Source: Planctomycetota bacterium (GTDB taxonomy: Bacteria; Planctomycetota; SZUA-567). From it: a stretch of DNA of 33,161 nt. The stretch spans positions 1-33,161 of the forward strand of contig JAGUZQ010000020.1 in assembly GCA_020060765.1 (NCBI GenBank), given 5' to 3'. The notes under the pieces are model-generated. The model did no database searches, was not told where the DNA came from, and was given only the letters and a program-made list of their open reading frames with translations. Positions 15,866 to 22,995 of this stretch are shown piece after piece (the first letter of the stretch is position 1; each line of letters starts with the position of its first letter). The translations under genes were made by a program, and so were the position numbers.

Positions 15866-16900
15866 ATGAGTCTGTTAGACGATTTCGTCGCCGCGCTGGA
15901 ACAGGGCAAGGAAGCCATTTCCGCCGCCGCCACTTCCGACGCGCTGGAGAAAGTGCGAGTGGAATACCTCGGGCGCTCCGGCAAACTGCGCGACCTGATG
16001 GCGCGGATCAAGGAAGTGGCTAAAGAAGAGAAGGGCGCAGTCGGCCAGAAGATGAACGAGGTGAAAGACGCGCTGACCGGCCTGCTGGAAAACCGCACCG
16101 GCGAACTGGCGTCGTCGGCTCCCTCCGGTCCGCTGCCCGACCCGACGCTGCCGGGCATAACCCAGCGCCGGGGCACCCGCCATCCCCTGACCCAGACTGT
16201 CGATCGTATCGCCGCGATTTTCGAGCGGCTGGGATTTTCCATCGCCGACGGCCCGGAGGTGGAGGACGAGTTCCACAACTTCGACGCGCTCAATATCCCG
16301 GAAAACCATCCGGCGCGCGACAGCTTCGACACCTTCTTTCTCTCTAACGATAAAATTCTGCGCAGCCAGACTTCGACCGTGCAGATCCGGGTGATGGAAA
16401 AAATCGCGCCCCCCGTGCGAATCATCGCCCCCGGCCGGGTCTACCGCCCCGACACCGTCGACGCCACCCACTTCTACGGCTTTTCGCAACTGGAAGGTCT
16501 GGCCGTGGGCGAGGACATCACCTTCGCCGACCTCAAGGGGACGCTCGGGGTTTTCGCGCGCGAGATGTTCGGCAAAGACACTGCCACGCGTTTCCGCCCG
16601 CACTTTTTCCCCTTCACCGAACCATCGGCGGAAATGGACGTGAGCTGCATTTTCTGCCAGGGACAGGGCTGCAAGGTCTGCAAGCGTAGCGGCTGGATCG
16701 AAATCCTCGGCTGCGGCATGGTCGACCCGAACGTGTTTCTGGCAGTCAATAAAAAACGCGGGACAGACGACTACGACCCGGAAAAATATTCCGGTTTCGC
16801 TTTCGGCCTCGGCATCGAGCGCATCGCCATGCTGACGCTGGGCGTGGACGATATCCGCCGCTTTTTCGAAAACGACCTGCGCTTTTTGCGGCAATTTTAA
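15866..16900 (+). CDS. pheS: Phenylalanine--tRNA ligase alpha subunit
   Basis: A 344-residue class II synthetase subunit of normal length. It has the N-terminal coiled coil (EKVRVEYLGRSGKLRDLM), motif 1 region (HPLTQTVDRIAAIFERLGF), the family signature FHNFDALNIPENHPARD, motif 2 (RPHFFPFTEPSAEMDVSC) and motif 3 (GFAFGLGIERIAMLTLGV). A CxxC-x4-CxxC cluster (CIFCQGQGCKVC) is present, as in many bacterial PheS. It forms the (alpha-beta)2 enzyme with PheT. ATG 15866 is fixed by GGAGG at 15856-15860; an in-frame ATG at 15818 lies in repeat DNA and is rejected. A composite repeat separates it from pheT. Confidence 0.97.
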   Translation: MSLLDDFVAALEQGKEAISAAATSDALEKVRVEYLGRSGKLRDLMARIKEVAKEEKGAVGQKMNEVKDALTGLLENRTGELASSAPSGPLPDPTLPGITQRRGTRHPLTQTVDRIAAIFERLGFSIADGPEVEDEFHNFDALNIPENHPARDSFDTFFLSNDKILRSQTSTVQIRVMEKIAPPVRIIAPGRVYRPDTVDATHFYGFSQLEGLAVGEDITFADLKGTLGVFAREMFGKDTATRFRPHFFPFTEPSAEMDVSCIFCQGQGCKVCKRSGWIEILGCGMVDPNVFLAVNKKRGTDDYDPEKYSGFAFGLGIERIAMLTLGVDDIRRFFENDLRFLRQF

Positions 16901-16903
16901 ATC

Positions 16904-17117
16904 GAGGGACTGAGGGACTAGGGGACTAAGATTCGCGCTTTCCCGAATCGTCATTCCTGCGCAGGCAGGAATCCAGGAGGTGTTGCGTACGGCTTCTCCA
17001 CTGGGTTCCTGCCTGCGCAGGAATGACGAACCAAAGTTTTTTTTGCGGAATCTCGACCGGCTGAATTTACCGAGAAACAAAATCTTAGTTCCCTAGTCCC
17101 TTAGTCCCCTAGTCCCT
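16904..17117 (+). repeat. Nested composite repeat between pheS and pheT
   Basis: A left array of GGGACT heptamers (16904-16930) and its inverted copy (17084-17117) match at 16 of 17 bases over 16914-16930 and 17084-17100. Between them lies the 80-base dRS3-like palindrome (16949-17028). It fills almost the whole 235-base gap between two genes whose products must be made in equal amounts. The design equals that at 739-1025, with a different heptamer. Confidence 0.8.
16949..17028 (+). repeat. 80-bp palindromic repeat, copy 2
   Basis: Arms 16949-16976 and 17001-17028 (28 bases each, one mismatch) with a 24-base spacer, the same geometry as copy 1 (836-915). The spacers of the two copies share GAGGTG, GCGTACG and the terminal CCA. 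All three left-arm differences from copy 1 are matched by compensating changes in the right arm. Confidence 0.9.
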
Positions 17118-17135
17118 ACTCAACGAGGATCCGAC

Positions 17136-19130
17136 ATGAACCTTTCCTACAACTGGCTGCGCGAACTGGTGGAGTTCAATCACTCGCCAAAGGAACTGGC
17201 CGAAGTGCTGACCTTTGCCGGGCTGGAGGTGGAGGAGATCGAACAACTCGACGGCGACTCGCGCCTCGTCACCGAAGTCACCACCAACCGTCCCGACTGG
17301 CTGGGGCATTGCGGCGTGGCGCACGAAATCGCGGCGCTGACCGGCAAGGAATTTTCCGCGCCCGCGCCGGAACTGGCCGAAACCGGTGAGGACGTGAACG
17401 CCCTCACCTCGGTCGAGAATTCCGCGACCGACCTCTGCCCGCGCTACACCGCGCGCGTGATCAGGAACGTCACTGTCAAGGAAAGCCCGGACTGGCTTAA
17501 ACTTCGCCTGCTGGCAGTCGGCTTGCGGCCGATCAATAATGTCGTGGACGTGACCAACCTCGTACTGATGGAAATGAACCAGCCGCTGCACGCGTTCGAC
17601 CTGAACAAGCTGGCGGAAAAAAGAATCGTCGTCCGCCGCGCGAACAAGGGCGAGACCCTGACCGCTATCGACGGCACGGTGTGCAAGCTGGACGGGGAGA
17701 TGCTGGTCATCGCCGACGGGAAGAAACCGGTCGCCATCGCCGGCGTGATGGGCGGGTCGGAGACGGAAGTTTCCAACTCCACCACCGACATACTGCTGGA
17801 GTCGGCTTATTTCGATCCGGCCAACACGCGGCGCACCAGCCGCGCGCTCAAACTCGCCAGCGACAGCTCCTACCGCTTCGAACGCGGCATCGATCCCGGC
17901 AACGTCGAGCGCGCCAGCGCCCGCGCGGCGCAACTGATGTGCGAACTTGGCGGCGGCGAACTGGCAAAGGGAATTATCGACACCAATCCCGGTTTCGGCG
18001 CGCCGTGGGAAGTGGACATGCGTTTCTCGCAGTGCGAAAAGATTCTCGGCTTCCGCATTGAGCCGGTGGCGATTGCCGCGATTTTCCGCGGACTGGGGAT
18101 GGAAGTCATTATCAAAGACGCGGCGCGCATCTGCGTCAAGGTGCCGTCGTTCCGGCAGGACGTCACCCGCGAAGCCGACCTGATCGAGGAGGTGATCCGC
18201 GTGGCCGGGTTCCACCACGTGCCGGAGAAAATTACCTTGCCGCTGATGTCGGCGCACGATTCGGCGGCGGTGTCGGGCGCGCGCCGGATTTCGGCGATTC
18301 TGGTAGGGCTGGGTTACAGCGAATGCAAGACCGATTCCTTCGTGCCGGAGAAATGGATCTCGTCTTTCCTGCCGGAAAACGCGACGCGCGCGGTGCGGGT
18401 GCATAACCCCGTCAATGCCGAACGCCCGCTGCTGCGCACGGAACTGGCGCCCTCGCTGCTGGACGCCAGGCGCGTGAACCGCGCGGAAGACGAGGCATGT
18501 TTCTTCGAACTGAACCATGTCTATCTCGCCGACGCGGAGCCGACGCGGCTGGCGCTGCTTGATGACCGGGGCATGGAATATCTGCGCGGCGCGCTGGACG
18601 CAATCCTGGACGCTCTGGGCGTGCGCGAAACGGTCTCGGTAAAAGTCAAGGGTGACAACCCGGCTTTCGTTACGCGCGGCAGCGCTGAACTGTTTCTGGG
18701 AGACAGGAAAATCGGCGTAATGGGCGTCGTCTCCGCCGCTCAGAAAAAACTGCACGATCTCGACCGCGACACCGCCATCATGGAACTCGATTTCGACCTG
18801 CTCGCCCTCGCCCCGCGTAGCGGCAAACGTTACGTATCCCTGCCCCGCTTTCCCGGCGTGCGGCGCGACATCGCGCTGGTGGTGCCGGAGGAAGTCACCT
18901 GGCAGCGGCTGGAAAACGCGATCCGGGAAAAAAGCGATCTGCTGGAATCGGTTGAATATCAAAGCACGTTCAGAGGCAAGGGACTGGACGCCGGCACCAA
19001 GTCGGTCGCTTTCAGCCTGCTGTACCGCGCCGAGGGGCGTTCGCTCACCGACGAGGAAGCCAACTCTTTGCGCGACGCGATGGTGGCGCACCTGACCACA
19101 GTAATTGAAAATTCCCGGCAACGGGTATAA
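17136..19130 (+). CDS. pheT: Phenylalanine--tRNA ligase beta subunit, short form
   Basis: A 664-residue PheT. The B1 start (MNLSYNWLRELVEF, TFAGLEVEEIEQL) runs straight into EVTTNRPDWLGHCGVAHEIA. In E. coli PheT (795 residues) about 110 residues of an EMAP-II/OB tRNA-binding domain lie between these two points, so that domain is absent. The B3/B4 editing region (PRYTARVIRNV, RPINNVVDVTNLVLMEMNQP, HAFDLNKL), B5, the inactive class II core and the C-terminal FDX-ACB anticodon domain (RFPGVRRDIALVVPEEVTW) are all present. No frameshift is evident; the deletion is clean. ATG 17136 has AACGAGGA upstream. The gene is transcribed with pheS across a composite repeat. Confidence 0.95.
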   Translation: MNLSYNWLRELVEFNHSPKELAEVLTFAGLEVEEIEQLDGDSRLVTEVTTNRPDWLGHCGVAHEIAALTGKEFSAPAPELAETGEDVNALTSVENSATDLCPRYTARVIRNVTVKESPDWLKLRLLAVGLRPINNVVDVTNLVLMEMNQPLHAFDLNKLAEKRIVVRRANKGETLTAIDGTVCKLDGEMLVIADGKKPVAIAGVMGGSETEVSNSTTDILLESAYFDPANTRRTSRALKLASDSSYRFERGIDPGNVERASARAAQLMCELGGGELAKGIIDTNPGFGAPWEVDMRFSQCEKILGFRIEPVAIAAIFRGLGMEVIIKDAARICVKVPSFRQDVTREADLIEEVIRVAGFHHVPEKITLPLMSAHDSAAVSGARRISAILVGLGYSECKTDSFVPEKWISSFLPENATRAVRVHNPVNAERPLLRTELAPSLLDARRVNRAEDEACFFELNHVYLADAEPTRLALLDDRGMEYLRGALDAILDALGVRETVSVKVKGDNPAFVTRGSAELFLGDRKIGVMGVVSAAQKKLHDLDRDTAIMELDFDLLALAPRSGKRYVSLPRFPGVRRDIALVVPEEVTWQRLENAIREKSDLLESVEYQSTFRGKGLDAGTKSVAFSLLYRAEGRSLTDEEANSLRDAMVAHLTTVIENSRQRV

Positions 19131-19180
19131 ATTCGAGTTTTGCACTTTTCCGGAAACCATTGCATGCCAAAAGCCAAGTT

Positions 19181-19304
19181 CCCTCTCCCCCGGTTGGGGG
19201 AGAGGGTTAGGGTGAGGGGGTTCTTTATTCCGTTGTTTTGCAGACTTTCGGGAGAAAAAATGTTACCCCTCACCCCGACCCTCTCCCCTTATAAGGGGAG
19301 AGGG
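19181..19304 (+). repeat. Large inverted repeat with two GC-rich hairpins between pheT and rho
   Basis: Hairpin 1 (19181-19206) has an 11-bp stem of CCCTCTCCCCC with a GGTT loop. Hairpin 2 (19279-19304) is a full 26-base palindrome centred on TTATAA. Between them GGGTGAGGGGG (19210-19220) is complementary to CCCCTCACCC (19266-19275), so the whole unit is one nested inverted repeat with a 45-base interior. It could act as a terminator for pheT. It occupies most of the 291-base gap before rho; the remainder holds no gene I can see. Confidence 0.8.
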
Positions 19305-19421
19305 GGATATTTTGCGTGAGTCTGACACTTATTCGCACTTGGCGAGAATCGAACATATGCTGTAAGTTTTGCATATGCGAAAGAAAAAACGTGAAACCCG
19401 AAATTAGGAACCCACGAATAT

Positions 19422-20519
19422 ATGTCTGAAAAAATCACGGGCGTTTACAAGGGTCAGAAAAAAGGCGGCGGCTTGCTGCTCGATCCGGTTCGCTCTTTCC
19501 GGCTGGCCTATCCTTGCGCGGTAGTGCCCAAAAAACTGGCGGCGGATTATTCCCTCAACGACGGCGCGACCATCTGCGGAGACGTCGCGACGGAAAAGGG
19601 CGGGCAGATATTGCAGACAGTCGACACTATCTGCGGCCTCGCCCCGGCAGCCTTTGCCGCGCGGAAGAAATTCGCCGACCTGATTGCCATCAGCCCCTAC
19701 GAACGGTTCCGCTTCTGCGACAGCGGCGACACGGATCTGCGCATCGTCGACCTGGTCGCCCCCATCGGCAAGGGTACGCGCGGGCTGATCGTCTCCCCGC
19801 CCAAGGCAGGCAAGACCGTGCTGCTGGAAAAACTGGCCAAGGCGGTGCGCAAACTCAATCCCGAAACGCGGCTGCTGATCCTGCTGATCGACGAGCGACC
19901 GGAGGAGGTGACGAATTTCCGCCGCTCCGTGGATGCGGAAGTGCTGGCCAGTTCCAGCGACCAGACCGTGGAGGAACACGTGCAACTGGCGGAAGTCACC
20001 CTCGCCCACATCCGCGCGGAACTGGAATGCGGCCACGACGTGATGGTGCTCGTAGACAGCCTCACCCGGATGGGGCGCGCCTTCAACCTGGGCGGATCGT
20101 CCAACGGCCCCACCATGTCGGGCGGAGTCGGGGTCGGCGCGCTGGAAATTCCGCGCCGCTTTTTCGGACTGGCGCGTAAAATTGAAAATGGCGGTTCGGT
20201 AACGATCATCGCCACCGCCCTGGTCGACACCGGTTCGCGGATGGATCAATTGATCTTCGAGGAATTCAAGGGCACCGGCAATTCCGAAATCATCCTGAAC
20301 CGCTCCCTGGCCGAGTCGCGGATTTTCCCCGCCATCGACCTGCCCCAGAGCGGCACCCGAAAGGAAGACCGGCTGTATGACGAACAGGACATGATCCGCC
20401 TGTCCAAACTCCGGCGGATTCTGGCGGAACGGAAACCCGCCGAGGCAATGCAGTCGCTGTTGCAACTGATGGAAAAACACCCCACTAACGAAGCCTTCCT
20501 GGCCAGCATCCCGGTGTGA
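19422..20519 (+). CDS. rho: Transcription termination factor Rho, short form
   Basis: A 365-residue RecA-type hexameric helicase, against about 420 in E. coli. The ATPase is intact: Walker A PPKAGKT (about 126-132), Walker B VMVLVDSLTRMGRAFN, Q/R-loop region (TMSGGVGVGALEIPRRFFG) and GSVTIIATALVDTGSRMD, EEFKGTGNSEI. The N-terminal helical Rho_N domain is missing: the protein begins at the OB fold, and the place of the E. coli RNP-1 motif GFGFLR is taken by GGGLLLD. Primary RNA binding is therefore probably altered. It is preceded by the repeat at 19181-19304, and its start has only a weak AGGAA site. I cannot tell whether a second, full-length Rho exists in the genome. Confidence 0.92.
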   Translation: MSEKITGVYKGQKKGGGLLLDPVRSFRLAYPCAVVPKKLAADYSLNDGATICGDVATEKGGQILQTVDTICGLAPAAFAARKKFADLIAISPYERFRFCDSGDTDLRIVDLVAPIGKGTRGLIVSPPKAGKTVLLEKLAKAVRKLNPETRLLILLIDERPEEVTNFRRSVDAEVLASSSDQTVEEHVQLAEVTLAHIRAELECGHDVMVLVDSLTRMGRAFNLGGSSNGPTMSGGVGVGALEIPRRFFGLARKIENGGSVTIIATALVDTGSRMDQLIFEEFKGTGNSEIILNRSLAESRIFPAIDLPQSGTRKEDRLYDEQDMIRLSKLRRILAERKPAEAMQSLLQLMEKHPTNEAFLASIPV

Positions 20520-20668
20520 TTTTCCGAACAGATCAATCGCTGCTGAACAGGCTGGTATCTTCTCGCGCAAAACAGACTCCGCACCATGATTTACGCCACT
20601 TTTTCAATTTACAAGTCCTTAAAAGATAATCACTTATCCTCAATGACAAGATTTTTTGTAAAAAGTGC

Positions 20669-20714
20669 TTGACTTTTCTCTGTCCAAGCCCCAAATAGTA
20701 GTTTAAAATTGGGG
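20669..20714 (+). promoter_or_regulatory. Candidate promoter/operator before tmk
   Basis: TTGACT (20669-20674) lies upstream of an AT-rich stretch with weak -10 matches near 20693-20705. It overlaps a 26-base inverted repeat, CCCCAA (20689-20694) and TTGGGG (20709-20714), 20 bases before the tmk start. The 214-base gap after rho is AT-rich and shows nothing else. Confidence 0.35.
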
Positions 20715-20733
20715 TTTTCATGCGGGAGAACCA

Positions 20734-21363
20734 ATGCCTGGAAAAATGATAGTGCTGGAAGGGCCGGACGGCTGCGGCAAAGGCACCATGCTGGCTGCGA
20801 TCAAGGAGCGGCTGAAGGAAAAAAAAATCGAGGCGGTTTATCCCGTCGACCCCGGCGGCACCGAGATCGGCCGGCAGATTCGCGCCATCCTGCTTGATCC
20901 GGCCAATAAAAAAATGTCGCGCATGACCGAGCTGCTGCTGTACGTGGCCAGCCGCGCGCAACTGGTGGAAGAGGTGATCCGCCCCGCCCTCGCTGCGGAC
21001 AAGCTGGTGATCTGCGACCGCTTCTTCGTCTCCACCCTCGTCTACCAGGGCGCGGAGGACTGGATTCCGGAACGCAAGCTGGAGGAAATCACCCTGCTGG
21101 GGCTGGACCTGATAAATCCCGACCACATGATCCTGCTCGACGTCCCCGCCGAGATCGGACTGCACCGGGTAGGCAAGGACATGGATCGGATGGAACAGAA
21201 GGGCCTCTCTTTCCACCGCGCCGTCAGCCAGCGCTACCTGAACTGGGCGCAAAACCTGCGCAAAGCCACCCCCGGTCGCATCACCATCGTCGACGCCACC
21301 CAGCCGGTGGAGGACGTGCGCACGCAGGTGCTGTCAATCGTCGATGAGTTGGTGGGGATTTAG
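20734..21363 (+). CDS. tmk: dTMP kinase (thymidylate kinase)
   Basis: A 209-residue P-loop kinase that converts dTMP to dTDP. Walker A is GPDGCGKGT (10-18), the DR motif is CDRFFVSTLVYQG, and the C-terminal LID region is RMEQKGLSFHRAVSQRYL. One deviation: the usual T-R-E-P-G-G-T after strand 2 reads V-D-P-G-G-T, so the conserved Arg is replaced and Glu is Asp. GGGAG lies 5-9 bases before ATG 20734. tmk is followed by holB in many bacteria; here two toxin-antitoxin modules lie between them. Confidence 0.92.
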   Translation: MPGKMIVLEGPDGCGKGTMLAAIKERLKEKKIEAVYPVDPGGTEIGRQIRAILLDPANKKMSRMTELLLYVASRAQLVEEVIRPALAADKLVICDRFFVSTLVYQGAEDWIPERKLEEITLLGLDLINPDHMILLDVPAEIGLHRVGKDMDRMEQKGLSFHRAVSQRYLNWAQNLRKATPGRITIVDATQPVEDVRTQVLSIVDELVGI

Positions 21364-21407
21364 CGCAAAGTTTTCCGCGCCCAGTTTTTTCTGGCAACGT
21401 GCTGCTG

Positions 21408-21435
21408 TTGTGAATCTGGTCGGATCAGGTATAAT
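21408..21435 (+). promoter_or_regulatory. Promoter of the PIN-domain module
   Basis: TTGTGA (21408-21413), 16-base spacer and a consensus TATAAT (21430-21435), 20 bases before the gene start. A GGGAAAG ribosome site follows at 21443-21449. Confidence 0.7.
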
Positions 21436-21455
21436 AAAACATGGGGAAAGTATAA

Positions 21456-21935
21456 ATGCGGCAGATATATATCGAGACCACAATCCCGAGCTTCCTTACG
21501 GCATGGCCCAGCCGGGACATTGTTCTGGCCGGAAAACAGGAATCGACCAGGGACTGGTGGCGGCGATATTCTTCGCGCTTGGAATTGTATACCAGCGAAT
21601 TATGTCTGGACGAAGCGTCCATGGGTGATCCGGAAGCTGCGCGGAAGCGCTTGGATATTCTCAAAAATCTGACTTTATTGGAATATTCGGAAGCGATCGA
21701 AACGGTTGCGCTTGACCTTGTGGCAAGCGGTTTGGTTCCTGAAAAGTGTGCGGCCGATGCCTTGCATGTTGCGTACGCCACAGTTCACGGCATGGACATT
21801 TTGCTGACTTGGAACTGTACGCATTTGGCTAACGCCTTTGTCATGCGGGAAATGGCAAAGAAGATTCGAGAACTTGGATATGAGGCTCCGGTAATATGTA
21901 CGCCGGAAGAAATGCTGGGAGATGAAGATGCCTAG
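21456..21935 (+). CDS. PIN-domain (VapC-like) toxin
   Basis: A 159-residue PIN-domain protein. It begins IYIETTIPSFL (first acidic residue E7, where most PIN domains have D), followed by E53 in CLDEAS, then the helix CAADALHVAYA with D101, and LLTWNCTHLAN with N120/H123. These positions fit the acidic metal-binding pocket of PIN ribonucleases. VapC-type toxins cut tRNA or rRNA. Its stop overlaps by eight bases the start of a 56-residue gene, the likely antitoxin or partner. It has its own consensus promoter between tmk and holB, which marks it as an inserted, independently expressed unit. Confidence 0.8.
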   Translation: MRQIYIETTIPSFLTAWPSRDIVLAGKQESTRDWWRRYSSRLELYTSELCLDEASMGDPEAARKRLDILKNLTLLEYSEAIETVALDLVASGLVPEKCAADALHVAYATVHGMDILLTWNCTHLANAFVMREMAKKIRELGYEAPVICTPEEMLGDEDA

Positions 21936-22098
21936 AGACCCGATAGTCGCGGAAGTCCGCCATGCCCGCGAGGAGTTTTCAGCCCGATTTAATCATGACA
22001 TCCACGCCATTGGCGCTCACATCCGCGAGCGCGAAATGAAACTGCGCCAGGAAGGATACCGGATTGTATCGCTGGAAAAGACGCGCAAGACCGGTTGA
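21928..22098 (+). CDS. Small helical partner of the PIN toxin (putative antitoxin)
   Basis: A 56-residue protein starting at ATG 21928 inside the end of the PIN gene (stop 21933-21935) and ending at TGA 22096. It begins MPRDPIVAEVRHAREEFSAR and continues with a charged helix (FNHDIHAIGAHIREREMK). Small proteins with this 'DPIV-E-VR-REE-ARFN-D' pattern are often found directly downstream of PIN genes, to my knowledge. The overlap, the toxin-first order and the helical, charged composition suggest an antitoxin, but no DNA-binding motif is visible. It is too short for ordinary ORF cut-offs. Confidence 0.7.
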   Translation: MPRDPIVAEVRHAREEFSARFNHDIHAIGAHIREREMKLRQEGYRIVSLEKTRKTG

Positions 22099-22323
22099 TA
22101 ATTTTGCGTAACTGATTGTCTGCGCCACCCGCGAAAAATTTTCGGGAGCAGAAAATATTCACGACGCGAGGCTTGTCTCCCTGCTTTTTCTCCTTATGGC
22201 GCGGGTATTATTTCCACAATCGCCAGCCGCACCTATGCCTTTGCCCAAATCCGCAAATTCGCATCCTTGCTGGAAAAAGCAAACCAGGACAGAAGCGGGT
22301 AACACGTGATTGCCGCACCTGCC

Positions 22324-22351
22324 TTGACACTTGTCTCGTTTGTTGTACAAT
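22324..22351 (+). promoter_or_regulatory. Promoter of the Phd/YefM-RelE module
   Basis: TTGACA (22324-22329), 16-base spacer, TACAAT (22346-22351), 43 bases before the antitoxin start. The 296-base gap upstream of the gene holds no other recognisable element. Confidence 0.8.
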
Positions 22352-22394
22352 AAAGTGACAGGCGGCGTAAATGCCTGTCGCAGGAGATACAGCC

Positions 22395-22661
22395 ATGAAG
22401 ACCATGCAACTGTCCGAAGCCAGGAACCTCTTCGCGAAACTGCCGGAGGAGCTGGCCGCCAGCCAGGAAACCCTGACCGTCACCCGGCGCGGCAAGCCGG
22501 TGCTGGCGGTGCTTCCGTTTGACGCCTACCAGGCGCTGGTGGAAACTCTGGAAATCGTCGGCGACGAGCAGGCGGCCAAGGCTCTGGCCGAAGGCATCAG
22601 GCAGGCCGAGTCCGGGGAGGTAGTGGAATGGGAAAGCGCGAAAAAACGCCTCGCCCTGTAA
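22395..22661 (+). CDS. Phd/YefM-family antitoxin
   Basis: An 88-residue protein with the Phd/YefM N-terminus: MKTMQLSEARNLFAKLPEEL, then TLTVTRRGKPVLAVLPFDAYQALVETL. This fold binds the operator and carries a disordered C-terminal toxin-neutralising segment. ATG 22395 is fixed by CAGGAG at 22381-22386. It overlaps the toxin gene by 34 bases, the usual antitoxin-first order. It is likely autoregulated at the promoter 22324-22351. Confidence 0.88.
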   Translation: MKTMQLSEARNLFAKLPEELAASQETLTVTRRGKPVLAVLPFDAYQALVETLEIVGDEQAAKALAEGIRQAESGEVVEWESAKKRLAL

Positions 22662-22978
22662 GGTGGAAAATCCTCGTCACGAAAAACGCGCTGGAAATGA
22701 TCGCCGGAATCTCCGATACGCGCGAACAGCAGGCAGTCGCCAAGGTGATCGACGGGCTGGCGACCGACCCCGAGGCGCAGGGCAAACCCCTGGTCGGAAG
22801 CCTCGCCGGTTACCGCAGCATCTGCGCGGCGGGGCAACGTTACCGGATCGTATTCAAGCCCGAACGGGACAAGGTTGTCGTCTATGTAGTCGCCGCCGGT
22901 CTCCGCAGGGAAAGCGACCCGCGCGACATCTACGAACTCGCCCGCAAACTCGTGCGTGTGTTCAAAAAGAAAAAGTAA
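22628..22978 (+). CDS. RelE/ParE-family toxin
   Basis: A 116-residue protein of the RelE/ParE superfamily: WKILVTKNALEMIAGI start, GLATDPEAQGKPLVGSLAGY centre, and RYRIVFKPERDKVVVYVVAAG with RRESDPRDIYELARK near the end. RelE-type members cleave mRNA on the ribosome; ParE-type members inhibit gyrase. The sequence alone does not decide between them, although the C-terminal RRES/DIYELA pattern is common in RelE-like mRNA interferases. ATG 22628 lies inside the antitoxin gene and has GGGGAGG at 22614-22620. holB starts 17 bases after its stop. Confidence 0.85.
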   Translation: MGKREKTPRPVRWKILVTKNALEMIAGISDTREQQAVAKVIDGLATDPEAQGKPLVGSLAGYRSICAAGQRYRIVFKPERDKVVVYVVAAGLRRESDPRDIYELARKLVRVFKKKK

Positions 22979-22995
22979 AGATATCGGGGCAACCC

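Noticed and set aside
15686..17117. CRISPR array
   Set aside because: Units are 7 bases, inverted and without regular unique spacers; no cas gene is present.
17109..19160. 683-codon minus-strand frame opposite pheT
   Set aside because: It mirrors pheT exactly in extent and has no recognisable domain; a codon-bias shadow.
22663..22995. N-terminal extension of holB through the toxin gene
   Set aside because: The extension is a +1 shadow of the RelE-like toxin; the HolB family start is at 22996.
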